Of a stretch of 64,000 nt of DNA, positions 22,901-33,395 are shown one piece after another (position 1 is the first letter of the stretch; every line of letters starts with the position of its first letter). This stretch comes from Rhodocollybia butyracea (taxonomy: Eukaryota; Basidiomycota; Agaricomycetes; Agaricales; Omphalotaceae), in NCBI GenBank assembly GCA_015501585.1, contig JADNRY010000090.1:62001-126000 (forward strand), given 5' to 3'. Both the position numbers and the translations under genes were made by a program. The notes under the pieces were generated by a model that saw only the letters and a program-made list of their open reading frames with translations, ran no database searches and was not told the origin of the DNA.

Positions 22901-25900
22901 CTGCTTGCTGAGCATGAATTTGCTGGCCTCTTCCAAAATGTGTTAAGCAGCGGTGCAAAAGTCTTTTAGCTTTGCCAATGGGAGTATCATTAATGTCATC
23001 TGATGTGATAGAAGCAACAGCTTTAGAAAGCAAAGACAACACCTGCTCTGTTTTCAAAGGCATTTTGGTTATGTAATCAGTAATATAAAACATAGCAGCT
23101 CTTGCAGCTTTTCCACTCAGAATGCATTTCAAATCATGATTGTGTCTTGTATACACAAGTACAATAGGATTATGACCGTTGACGTCAGACTCAAGTCGAG
23201 AAAATACAATGGAATTTGATTCAGCATCAAAATAAGAAACTGGAACAATATCATGAGGAAAGCAAAAGCGGCAAACTGTTTTGTCTTCTCTTCCCTTATA
23301 GCACACTGGCATATGGCGATGGCGCTGATGGCATTCACCAATTCTTTTATGTTCACACTGAAAATCATGCAACCACTCCACCATTGAAGTTTCAACCACT
23401 TCAGGTTCAATACCATTGCTAACCATAAGAGGAGGTTCTGGGGGCATTTCATTTCTGGGTTCATCACCAGATTCAACTTGAACATCAACTGATGGAAGAT
23501 GATGGTGTATCAAACCTTCGAAAAATGAAAAAAATCGCCTGCGATATTCATCGCATTTCCGCATCTTCTCATGTACTTCAGATGGATTTTCAGCACCTTC
23601 TAACCATATAAAATAATGACCATGAAATTGTGCGCGGTCTGTTAATTCAGAAACACCATAATATGCTTTCATTATTCCAAATATTCCACCTTCAGCATGT
23701 GGTTTCCCTGTTTTGAAATCCCAGCCAAATAAGTCACGGAACAAACATATATACATAAACTCAAAAAAAATCAGCAGCTGCCACTGGATCTTTAGCTACC
23801 CTTGTTGCACGATCTGCTCTGCGGATAGGTATATCAGGAAAATGAGTAGAGAGATCCACATTTTCATCACCAAAAATCACTTGAAAAATTGGACTATGTA
23901 CTGCAGAGGGATTGAAAGTAAAAAAATAAGGTTGGAAGATTAAATAAACCAAAATAACTGCGAATTTCATGACGAGCGTTAATTTTGGATGCTTGTGAGC
24001 CAGGAACCTTGGCAGAAACCACATTAACTTCTTTCAATAGCAACATCGCTTTCTTCTCCTCTTCTGAAAACATTGTTACACTATGTTCGTCTCGTATGCG
24101 CTGTGCAAGATTAATAAGAATATCAGGTGTGACAGACAATAACGCAGGAGCAACAGTGGCAAATTGAGATTTCTTAACTAATAACCAAGTATTTAAATGA
24201 GCTTTGCGCCTTTGAATTACATTTAGCATAACAAAAACATAAAAGTAATGATAACGAAATATGCGCCCAGCTCGATCAAGTAAATGTTCTGCATGTGATT
24301 CCAGTGAAACAGCAACATTTCTGGTCTTATCTTCAAAACCACCAATACCAAGTGGAAATAAAGTAGGAAACATACCAGGAAACAAATCTGGATTATTATA
24401 TTCAGGTATTGGATCCTTGTCATACTTTAAGAAAATAGGTTCACTTGGATTTGATGCCACAACCAGGTTCTGAACCGCACTTGCTGTCATCAATCGAGCA
24501 GGTACATTATTTGATTCCGAATCATAAAATCCAGATTTTTCTAATAACATTTCATTAGGTTGGGCATCAACCATAAGTTCTCCCACATGTTGATCAAAAC
24601 CCGAGGTCTCTTTATGAAACAGATCAACAGGATCAGAATCATGATCATATATTATGCGCTCTGCCAATCCAGGCAATAAACCATTATCAGGGTACTGATC
24701 CAACACATCATAATCAATTCCAGGAAGGTTAGCATAGACTTTGGAGTTTTTCAAAAGATACTGCAGTAAAGCTAATATTTTTGGCTTGCGAACAACATAG
24801 GAACTGAGTTTATTCATTTCCCCAACTTTCAGTTTGTTAGGACCAACAAATACTACTGTAATGAAATCATTGACATCGGCAGGAGTGCGAGGTAGTTTCT
24901 TAACATGGGACACTATCTGCATGGGATGAGCACAAGTGTTACCATGAATATATAAGGGATTTTGTTCCGATGAGGACCCATACAAACGAGCAACATGAGC
25001 TGTTGTCCTATACAAACTGCACACCATTTCTTCTATCCAAGTAACATCTCTCAAGTAATCAGGCATTTCACCACAATAAAGACCATTGTTCAATGCCAGC
25101 CTAGGAACTTTGTTTTTTTTTAAGTGATGAACAACATTCTACACAGAAATAAATTTTTACAGCATTACCTTCAGTCAAGGTAATACCTTGTGCTTCAAGC
25201 AAGAGGCCATCCAAAGAACCATCAAGGTAGGTAAACCTTCTTGTTGGACTATGATCTAAAATGTAACTGTCTTTGACTCGTAAACAATCCAAGGGCGGTG
25301 CTTCACTAATACTATGAAATTGTCCAGAGCGTAACCGATCTTCAGCACCACATGATGCACATATGTCCAAACTCTTATACTTTATCCCAGAAGAATAAGC
25401 ATGAATACAAGATTGAATAACAGTGTCAGAGACAGGCTGTGGCCACAGATCATTAATCAATTTGGTCTTCTGTTGTTCTTCATTTATCTTTACTACCCTA
25501 ACATTTCGGCGCTCAATCACTGCACTAAGACGACTTTGAACATTAGATCCTGAAAACACACCCTGGTCAACAAAAACCTGATATACTGAAGTCAGAACAT
25601 CCAAGCTATAACCTCGCTTAATTAAAATTTGAAAGACAAAATCTTTGCGCTCAAACAATTCAACATTGTCTGAACTGCATTGCTCATTCAAGTACATTGT
25701 AAAGACAACAGACAACTCGGCTGAATAGATAACATAAAAATCTCGCTGCAAAGATTTCGCCAAACAACATGCAAGAACCTGCGATGAGACAACACCATAC
25801 CCATACTGTGACTTGGAACTGTAGGTCATTACATCTTTCACATCGCGGTAAACCACTCTCAAAGATTCAGTCATTGAGGACAAATTCTCTTCACTTGCGT

Positions 25901-26317
25901 TAGCAAACACATGTTCAACTTTCTTCATAACACCTTTCTGAAACACAACAACATTGATGGTCTCCGATAACGAAGGCGAAGGTAAAACTTTCATCAGTTC
26001 AGAAGCGAGCCGATGCCCAAATGTCTTCTCATAGACTGCAAAGACCTTATAAAAAAGATTATCACTTGAGGCTGAGACAAAATCATTATGAAGTAGCACA
26101 CACTGTTTTTGAACAAAACCTATAGCATACGAACGAGTTATCACATACTCTTCCCAAGGACAACATGACTCCAAATAAATCAACAAAGGCAACGACTTCA
26201 AAAGCAACTTTGATTGTCAGCGACAGCAGGCAGAGCCCATAACGGAATCGAATTCAAAACAGAAAGAAACGCGTTATGGATAGAAGCCATATCGGCTGAG
26301 TTAAGGACAGCAGCCAT
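19991..26317 (-). pseudogene. Helitron Rep/helicase (RepHel), near full length, frameshifted
   Basis: RepHel nicks, moves and unwinds rolling-circle Helitrons. On the minus strand: N-terminal region with a zinc-finger-like CASCG...CVECC cluster (about 25140-25380), a DUF6570-like segment (24700-25080), the Helitron-like N region, and the HUH nuclease with HGH in RAQFHGHYFIWL (His codons near 23624 and 23618). The two-tyrosine motif FYITDYITK follows (Tyr 4 apart, about 23085), then a Pif1-like SF1 helicase with Walker A GPGGTGKT (21617-21640), Walker B LLFVDEIS and motifs V-VI TGHSSQGQT and YVAASRAT. The frame is broken at five places (26200, 25113, 23920, 23763, 22585), each in an A/T run and each cured by one base. 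Start: ATG at 26317 or in-frame ATG at 26290, with a TATA box upstream. About 2,100 residues, within the usual RepHel range. Confidence 0.9.
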
Positions 26318-26391
26318 ATCAGCTGAAGGAGTCAGAGGGTAGAAAAACAAGAAGCGATTTAATACCGAACAAAAGGAAAAGACTCGTGCAT

Positions 26392-26404
26392 CTTTTATAT
26401 AAAT
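26392..26404 (-). promoter_or_regulatory. TATA box of the Helitron gene
   Basis: Minus strand ATTTATATAAAAG lies about 75 bp upstream of the ATG at 26317, a usual distance for a fungal TATA-driven start. It is the only such element in the 200 bp upstream. Confidence 0.5.
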
Positions 26405-27264
26405 AATATCATCACGTTTCAGACTTTGCTATCTAATCAACGTGTGAATTTATTTCCTTCTCTGCAGAAATTTAAGGGATCGGGAAAAAATTGAGATCCA
26501 CAAGACCCTCCCTTCCCTTCGGTCAGAGTCGGGGATCGTGTTTTTTCCGTTTCATGTTACAAGCTCTCTCAGTACTACTTAGTATACCGAGAGAACCAGC
26601 AGTCATCAGACCTCCAGATCATAGCCTCATCAGTGGTCCCATTTGTCCATTGGCCATTGCTTCATAACTCCAATTTTCGCCCTTGACAGTGTCTTTCTCG
26701 ACGCTGGAGCTATGGATCAAAGAGTTGCAACGTTAAAGCACGGTGAGCAGTTTTTACTGCTTGATCCTAACAGTACACAAACGCTGAAACAAAATGTTGA
26801 TTAGATTCGGTGACAAACAGGCTGGCACACAGATGCTATCCAATTCTTGATAAAACTTAAGCTCAAAAGTTCATTGCCATCTTTGGCCTCTGCATAGCAA
26901 TACTTAAGCTGACGCTGAAAAGTCTTGCTGGGGTTGTGCGAGCAAGTGCGAGGACTAGTGCGTTCTTTTCTGCATCTTCGTTCCACACCTGAAGATTAAA
27001 TATTAAATTTTCAAGGTTTCCTCAATGCCAATGTCCACTTTGATTATCGAAAACAGAAAGCAAAGCTGAAAGATGACTTGTTTTTTAAATTATTTTTGGA
27101 CCGAGGTGAGTATCACTGACCCCAAATATGCATCTCTGAATCGAACCGCAGGAAAATTCTTTTTGGCGAGTTAACTCCTGTAAATTTGGTAGAGCTCTTC
27201 GGAATGGATGTTACTTACAGTCGCCGAACCCAGTATCTGGAGTCACTTCCCCACCTGTTCGTTC
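26405..27264. other. Upstream of Helitron gene, no gene identified
   Basis: No coding signal. The Helitron 5' terminus should lie here; the minus-strand sequence TCTCTCGGTATACTAAGTAG (26585-26604) begins with TC and resembles known Helitron 5' ends, but I have no second copy to prove it. Confidence 0.3.
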
Positions 27265-28844
27265 CTACTCACGTCCGGTAACCTCACCCGGCTGCAGGTA
27301 GCAAAGAGCAGCTACTTCAACCTGTTCCTGCTTCTCACCTCCGGTAGCCTCGCCTGGTACCAAAGGGACTGCCAAGCTGGCGGTTGATGGAGAAGCAAGA
27401 TTTGCATTTATAGTCGTCGACGAGTTATCGTGGATCCCTGCTGTTTGCTCCTCGCATCGGCTCTTACACCCAACAACCGCATTGTCGAACTCGTCACCTG
27501 AAGCCGCTTTCCCTGCTCTATCGCCAGTAGTAGGGTCCATCCCCAGGTTCACCTCCAAATTGTTGGTCAGACTTGGCAGCGACGCACTAAGCGCGCTGCT
27601 CAACGTATCAAGTCAGGAATGGGAGAGAACCCATTTGCAGCCGAGACGTTATCGATATCCTTGGCTATCGGAGAACGAGCATTTGGATTTGGATTTGTTA
27701 ATGGAGCGTGCATGGCCACTGTTTGCTTGCCATATCAGCCATTATTTCCGACCCCCACGTTATCGAGCCCACCGCGAGGCGCTTTACCGAGTTCTTGCAT
27801 TCCAGCTTCATCACCTTCATCACCTTCATTGGTAATAGGATGCAAATTCAGGATTGCCTTGCAGTCGTCAATCTGAGAAGGCAATGGCGAGTTAGGCGTA
27901 CCAGGCAACGAGCTGGCAGCAAGAATGAGAGAGATGGTACCCGTCATCAACAGACTCTCGTTAGTTGTTGTTTCCATATCTGCTTGCTCGTTATACTGAC
28001 TATCGCTACTAGTCGCAATGGTCTCGGGCCTAGTCCGCAGATGCACTGGTAATGCGGAGCTGGACTGGTCATACTGCGCTTCCATCTCAACATCGATAGT
28101 AGGATGGACAACCAACTCCTTCAAGGTCACACCTTTTGCCTCAGCGGACATCAAAGCACCTGGTATTGGAGGAACTGCCGAGTTACGAATATGTGTGGTT
28201 GGAACAGTGTCTGTCTCCGTATTTTCCTGCGTCGGTGGCGGTGCGAGCTGCTGTGTTTCCTGTTCGGCGCTATCCTGCTGGGTAATCCGCGTCGGTTCCG
28301 ACTTCTTGCCCTCGATTCCTTAATCTGAGAAGGCACTTGTGACTTACCCGATGCCGCCAGGGACGCCGAGCTATATGTCGAGTGTATACGGATAGAAGGG
28401 GGTGTATTCATGTTCATCGTCGCCAACGAATCCGTCGCAATTTCATTTCGGTCAACGTTTCTTGTCCATCCTTCCCATTTCTGGCAGCTACGCCGTCAAC
28501 AGGCCCAATACTAGACATTTGCGCTGAGCTAGTGCTTGCATTCTTTGTTGCCCTAAGAGCTTCTTGCTCATGCAGCATCTCGCGCAACCGCTCCTGCCGA
28601 TGTCTAGCGTCAATCCATTCCACTTAGTATCTAAAGGTCAGCATATCTACCAAGCTTCCAGGAATTCGCCGCTCACAATAACCCTGGTACCATCGCAGAA
28701 CACGCATATGATGTCGTTTACCGTACCATTATGATAGCGCACAAGGACGGCTGCTGCCATGCTGAGCACGAATTCTACGAATATTATGGCTAGGATCAGG
28801 TCGTTGAGCGAATAGGGCGGTTGAGGATGATTCTGAATAGGCAT
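27265..28844 (-). pseudogene. Decayed hypothetical gene, Glu/Thr/Pro-rich, possible TM segment
   Basis: Minus-strand coding character can be followed in several frames. The first piece, 28844-28650, starts MPIQNHPQPPYSLNDLI and has a hydrophobic stretch (LILAIIFVEFVLSMAAAVLV) that could be a membrane segment. The second, 28623-28414, is a charged helical segment (RHRQERLREMLHEQEALRA). The third, about 28318-27735, is a long Thr/Glu/Pro-rich frame that lacks an ATG at its head (DSAEQETQQLAPPPTQENTE, MSAEAKGVTLKEL). The fourth, 27700-27265, is Ser/Thr/Glu-rich with a frame change near 27600. I do not recognise a family. Exon joins are unresolved, and stops between pieces suggest decay. Confidence 0.35.
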
Positions 28845-29924
28845 GGTGCTTTGGAGTCTTGAGCACTTGAGTACTTGAGTCTCGAGAGAAATTCGTCAGC
28901 CGTTTTCGTGGCGCCCAATTTGTACAAAGCATATAACGAAAGTATTTATGAACAGTACTAGTATCCAGTAGTACACTGTTTCCTCATAGTAAATTACAAG
29001 ATCTGTAGACCTTTCGCGTCAAAGTAAATAACTTTCTGCCGAGCTGTATCTCGTGAACGTAATGAAAGTATGTACACTATGAACTTTGATCCCTTTCGTC
29101 CATGTTCCCATTCCCTATTCCACCTGCACAACTTATTCTCAACCATATTAATGTTCTTAACCTATACTACTTTTGTGGTGCGCATACAGCGCCGATAGGC
29201 CCGCCCTTTCCTCAACTTGGACGCAATGTGGCGGCTATCTTATCCTACCAAAATCTCCTAGTTTGTTTGGTCGACGCGTCAGGGAGCGATACAAGAATTC
29301 CCAGCAGAATCCTTCCATCGAGCGCTAGCTCAATGTACCGATTGAAGAGACGAGGCATAGTACAATAGAGGAGTATCTCGAGTTGAGAAATTACGTAGCC
29401 AGTTCTGCGAGAAACGGGAACCGGATATGCCGAATGCGAAGATAGTATGTTGCATTGTTCTTCTTTCGTTCGTTTGTTCATTTGCTCAACAACACATATC
29501 GTGTCTATCTAGGCTCTGGGAAGGTGAACGTTCCTTATCTTCCTCCAGAGGCTCGAAGCTAACCACTCAAGTAATCAAACTCAAGCTCGCGGCACAAAGA
29601 AGCTATCTTACCTGGAAAAAATCTACATGTAAATCTTCTCTGGAGGCCGTACTATCGTGATCTTTGCGGATACAAGACGTTCGAAAGGCAAAGCTGTGTA
29701 CGAAGAGGACAAATACAGCGAATGAACTTGTAGGAGCAGTGTTGCTATGTAAAGGTGAATGAATTGAATGTGGTAAGCGTGAAAGATATATCGTTAAGGT
29801 AGAAAGTTATGGTACCTAACGATTCACAACCTAGTCTTCCAAGCACTGATCTGAATATGGCATCCAATACCGACTGTACATAATTAGATCGTACAAAGTA
29901 GGGGGGGTGTTAAGCTATGGTACT
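28845..29924. other. No gene identified
   Basis: Short frames on both strands (29102-29368 plus, 29245-29481 minus) have no recognisable features. No transposon ends are seen. Confidence 0.4.
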
Positions 29925-30346
29925 TCATACGGTATCTTGTGCTTTGTCATTTCCCGTTTTTGAACCTCTCTTCATCATAACGTGATACACATAGTTTTCT
30001 CGTTCAAAATGCTCAACATCGGCAGCACTACACTGCTCATTAAGATACATTGTAGTAACGACACATAAATGTCTCATAATCACCGATATATCATCCTCTA
30101 TAACACCATCAAAAACAGACTCAACCTTTTTCAAAACACTCTTTTGAAGAACTACAAGTAACAAGGCAAAACCTGCATAATAATCCGAGCAAGCAGCGCA
30201 AAACCAAACCTTGCTTCATAAGCTGAACAAACACTATCAAACACATTTTCATCCTCAATGTGACAGTAGGTTCGTTCCAAGCCTCTTCGTCCGAAAGTGA
30301 TGCCGAATGATGCCGGTGTTTGCGTATATTGATTGTTTGGCATCAT
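29925..30346 (-). pseudogene. Helitron N-terminal fragment
   Basis: Two minus-strand frames match the N-terminal part of the Helitron protein at 19991-26317. Here VLQKSVLKKVESVFDG lines up with VFQKGVMKKVEHVFAN, TMYLNEQCSAADVEHFEREN with TMYLNEQCSSDNVELFERKD, and the piece before it ends ARIIMQVLPCYL against ASELMKVLPSPSL. The middle 60 residues of the parent are deleted and the frame changes near 30155. It shows a second, more decayed Helitron lineage next to the RecQ gene. Confidence 0.8.
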
Positions 30347-30650
30347 TTACTTCGCTTTCGGAGAAGAGGCTTGTTGCAAGGTGCCGTGATTCTGGGGAGT
30401 CAGAAACCGCCATTACCATTTGCTCTCCTCCTTCTACCCACCACTTTAACTTATCAAATCTACTCTATATATGTTAATAAACATGCATATGCACTTTTAA
30501 TTGCGTCAGAACACTTCGAACTCGAGAAATACGCGCCGACTTCCGCCTTTGGTGACAAAAATTCAGGTGGATCAAAACCTACAGCATTAAAGCTTTAAAT
30601 CTCGTTCAGGTGCGCCGATTTTTTTGTATATTTGTCTTCAAGGTCTAATG

Positions 30651-30662
30651 AGTATTATATAG
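30651..30662 (+). promoter_or_regulatory. Possible TATA element of the RecQ-like gene
   Basis: AGTATTATATAG lies about 85-95 bp upstream of the ATG at 30746. It is a weak match, supported only by spacing. Confidence 0.3.
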
Positions 30663-30745
30663 CAGCCTTGAAGGGCTGTGCGCTCTAGATTCGTCGCCGT
30701 TGACGCGACTTTTAACCGATATCATCTTATTCCAAGATCACAAAT

Positions 30746-33395
30746 ATGTCTACTCGCCCCAGGACTCCTCCAATCAACCCAAATCCAACCCACGGCACTC
30801 CTAGACGTCGGAAACACCCCTCGACACCCTCCAAAAGCACTCAGGGTATCAAGACTCGACTACCTCACCGAATTGCAACTCCTGAGCGCGTCCGGGAGGC
30901 ATTAAATGAAGATTTAGCGTTGGACTTCGAAGCTGATGAGTGGCAGGCACATACCGTTTATTGCTGCCTTCAAGGATATGATGGAATGGTCATTGCTGCT
31001 ACTGGGTTAGGTAAAAGTCTTATATTTGAGGGAACAGCCAAGCTGGCAGGGCCGGGCAAGGCCGTCATCGTTATATGTCCTCTTAAAGCGCTTGAACGCG
31101 ATCAGGTTTGCCTATCCATTTGGCTTACAAGTTCACTTCACTAACTATGATTATTTCAGGTCAAACACGCTGTCTCAAAAGGTCTAGTGGCAGATGCGGT
31201 CAATGAAGACACTAAGAAGACTCCGGAGCTCTGGCGAAGGATTCGGATGGAATCCCAGCTCATCTATATCTCTCCTGAAACTGCGCTCAGTGATACTTTC
31301 CGGCGCGAAGTATGGAGCCATATGTCATTTCGCAAGCGTATCGCTGCCGCGTTTGTTGATGAAGCTCATGTCTGTGACGAGTGGGGTACCTCAAACTTCA
31401 GGCCCTTGTATCGACAACTGGGAGACCTGCGAACATGGTGTGGGTATGGTACTCCCATTTGGGCTTGTACCGCATCATGCCGAACGTCGACATTTGATCT
31501 ACTCTGGCGTGTTCTTCGATATGGAAGCCGGCCTTTCTGGGGTATCGATGTCGGTGCAGACCGCCCAAATCTGTTTTTTCATACACGTGTTCTCCAGAAC
31601 ACTGATAACCCAGTTTTGGATGCACTGAATCTCCTTCCTGCCCACATTGATGACTCAACACCTCGTGAAGATATTCCGAAATGCCTTTTCTACTTCAACT
31701 CGGAGGGAGCATGTCGTGATGCTGTGGATACACTTCGGAAATGTCTCCCAGACCATCTACGAGACTGTGTATATCCTTTTTCTTCGGATATGTCTGAGAC
31801 TGGGAAGCAGAAATGCTGGGATCGCTTTGGGGAAGGTATCATTCGCATTGTCTGTGCAACAGATGCAGCAGGGATGGGATGTAGTATTCCTGATGTGAAG
31901 TACTCGGTAATTTTTGGACTACCCTCCTCTCTTTCGGTTGTGATACAGCGCTGGGGACGTGCGGGCCGTGACCGTACAACCCCGGTGTCTGTCTTCTTCT
32001 GGTCCCTATGTGGGCTTTTCGACCAGAATCACGGCCAGTGGCTCTGGCGCTCAATCGAGTACGGGGGCGAGAGATCAACGGCGATACCAAAGCGAACAAC
32101 ATCAAGCGAGCTCGGCTTGATCCTGCACTAGAGGGCTGTATTAATGTTGCTGCGGATCATGGTATGTTTTCTTGTGCTGCAGGTTATACTCTCTAATTTT
32201 CCCCCCATTAGATGAACCCTGCATACATCGTTTCATACGAGAAACATTCCGGCCTGCTATACAGCTTGATATATATGAAAGCTTAAACCACGTCGGTTCT
32301 GCTGTTAGATCTGGCCGCCGTTCGCATGGATCACCGTACCAACTCACCTGGACTGTACTTGATGTAGCGAAAAGCCCACCGTCGACCTGTTGTTGTTTGC
32401 ACTGCAACCCTGATATGGTCGCGGCCTATGAACCTACTGGTGAACATGATCCCCGACTGTTTGCCTATGCAAATGAGTTTTTCTTTCCGCTTGCGCTACC
32501 ACCCACTCCTTTGATGCCTATTTCTCCATCAAAACGTTTCAACTCTTTTCCATCGGACTTCAAAACGGAAGAAGAAGATAGGGATGTTTTGCATGATAAA
32601 CTTATTGCTTGGCGGCAGGAACGTCATTCACTCAGGAATAATCCATGGATGAGTAACACATTCATTTTGCCGCCCAAGCAGCTCGATACGCTTGTCAAAC
32701 TATGTGACCGTTTACTTAAATTTCCTGTCATGTCCCCAGAACTCATTCTTGCCACTGTTAAGTGGGACACTGCTGATCGCAGTGACCTTGAGAGTTTGGT
32801 GCCTGTGCTTGATCTATGGCGGCGCTCGGTTCAACATCCCCTTCCCACTACTCCTCCATCTCAGCGAAGACTATCAAAGAAGGCAAAGGTCACCGCCACT
32901 ACTCTCAACTCACCCAATATCTCTATTTCCAGAAAGGAAAGAGTCTCTGGTGGCTCCGTCGTGTCATATTCACGCATTGGCAGCACTACACCTACCTTCA
33001 CAATCACAATTCCACCGAATTCATCCCGGGAGTTTTTGAACGCAACCCCGACCCCAATGTCACGTCGTAAAGTACTTTCGGCTCCAAAGCCTCGACGCAG
33101 TACTGTCACAGCTCCAACAAAATCTTCACTCGCAAAAGCCTCTACTCTGGCACAGAGACCAGTACCATTGACCACCGGGAACCACCCTAATCAGCAGGGC
33201 AGCACATCTACAAGCTCCCTGCCACCTTTTCAACTTTCCGTGGCTACCTCCAATACAATTTCTCCTTATTACCTTACTGACATTTATAACAATTCCCTTG
33301 CTTCCTCTGTTACTCATACTCAATCACCTTCACAATATTACCGTTCACACGTATATCAAGGTACAAGTACAGCATATAATAAACATTATCGTTAA
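30746..33395 (+). CDS. RecQ-like DEAH helicase
   Basis: An SF2 helicase of the RecQ type, expected to unwind DNA in the nucleus. Exon 1, 30746-31105, has a basic Pro/Arg-rich N terminus and motif I AATGLGKSLIF. The intron 31106-31159 is followed by exon 2, 31160-32161, with DEAH (FVDEAHVCDEWG), motif III (ACTASC where TATA or TASA is usual), motif IV and motif VI QRWGRAGRD. The intron 32162-32211 precedes exon 3, 32212-33395, a Cys-containing segment (STCCCLHCN) and a long Ser/Thr/Pro-rich tail ending at TAA 33393-33395. The frame changes between about 31975 and 32008: the first frame ends in SVFFWSLCG and the correct continuation is MWAFRPESRPVALALN. So there is one mutation or one sequencing error. 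Similar genes are common in agaricomycete repeats and subtelomeres. It converges on the DUF6589-type gene. Confidence 0.8.

Noticed and set aside
26585..26604. Helitron 5' end
   Set aside because: The TC start and TATACTAAGTAG text are suggestive, but there is no second copy or A/T insertion site to prove the boundary, so it is only mentioned.
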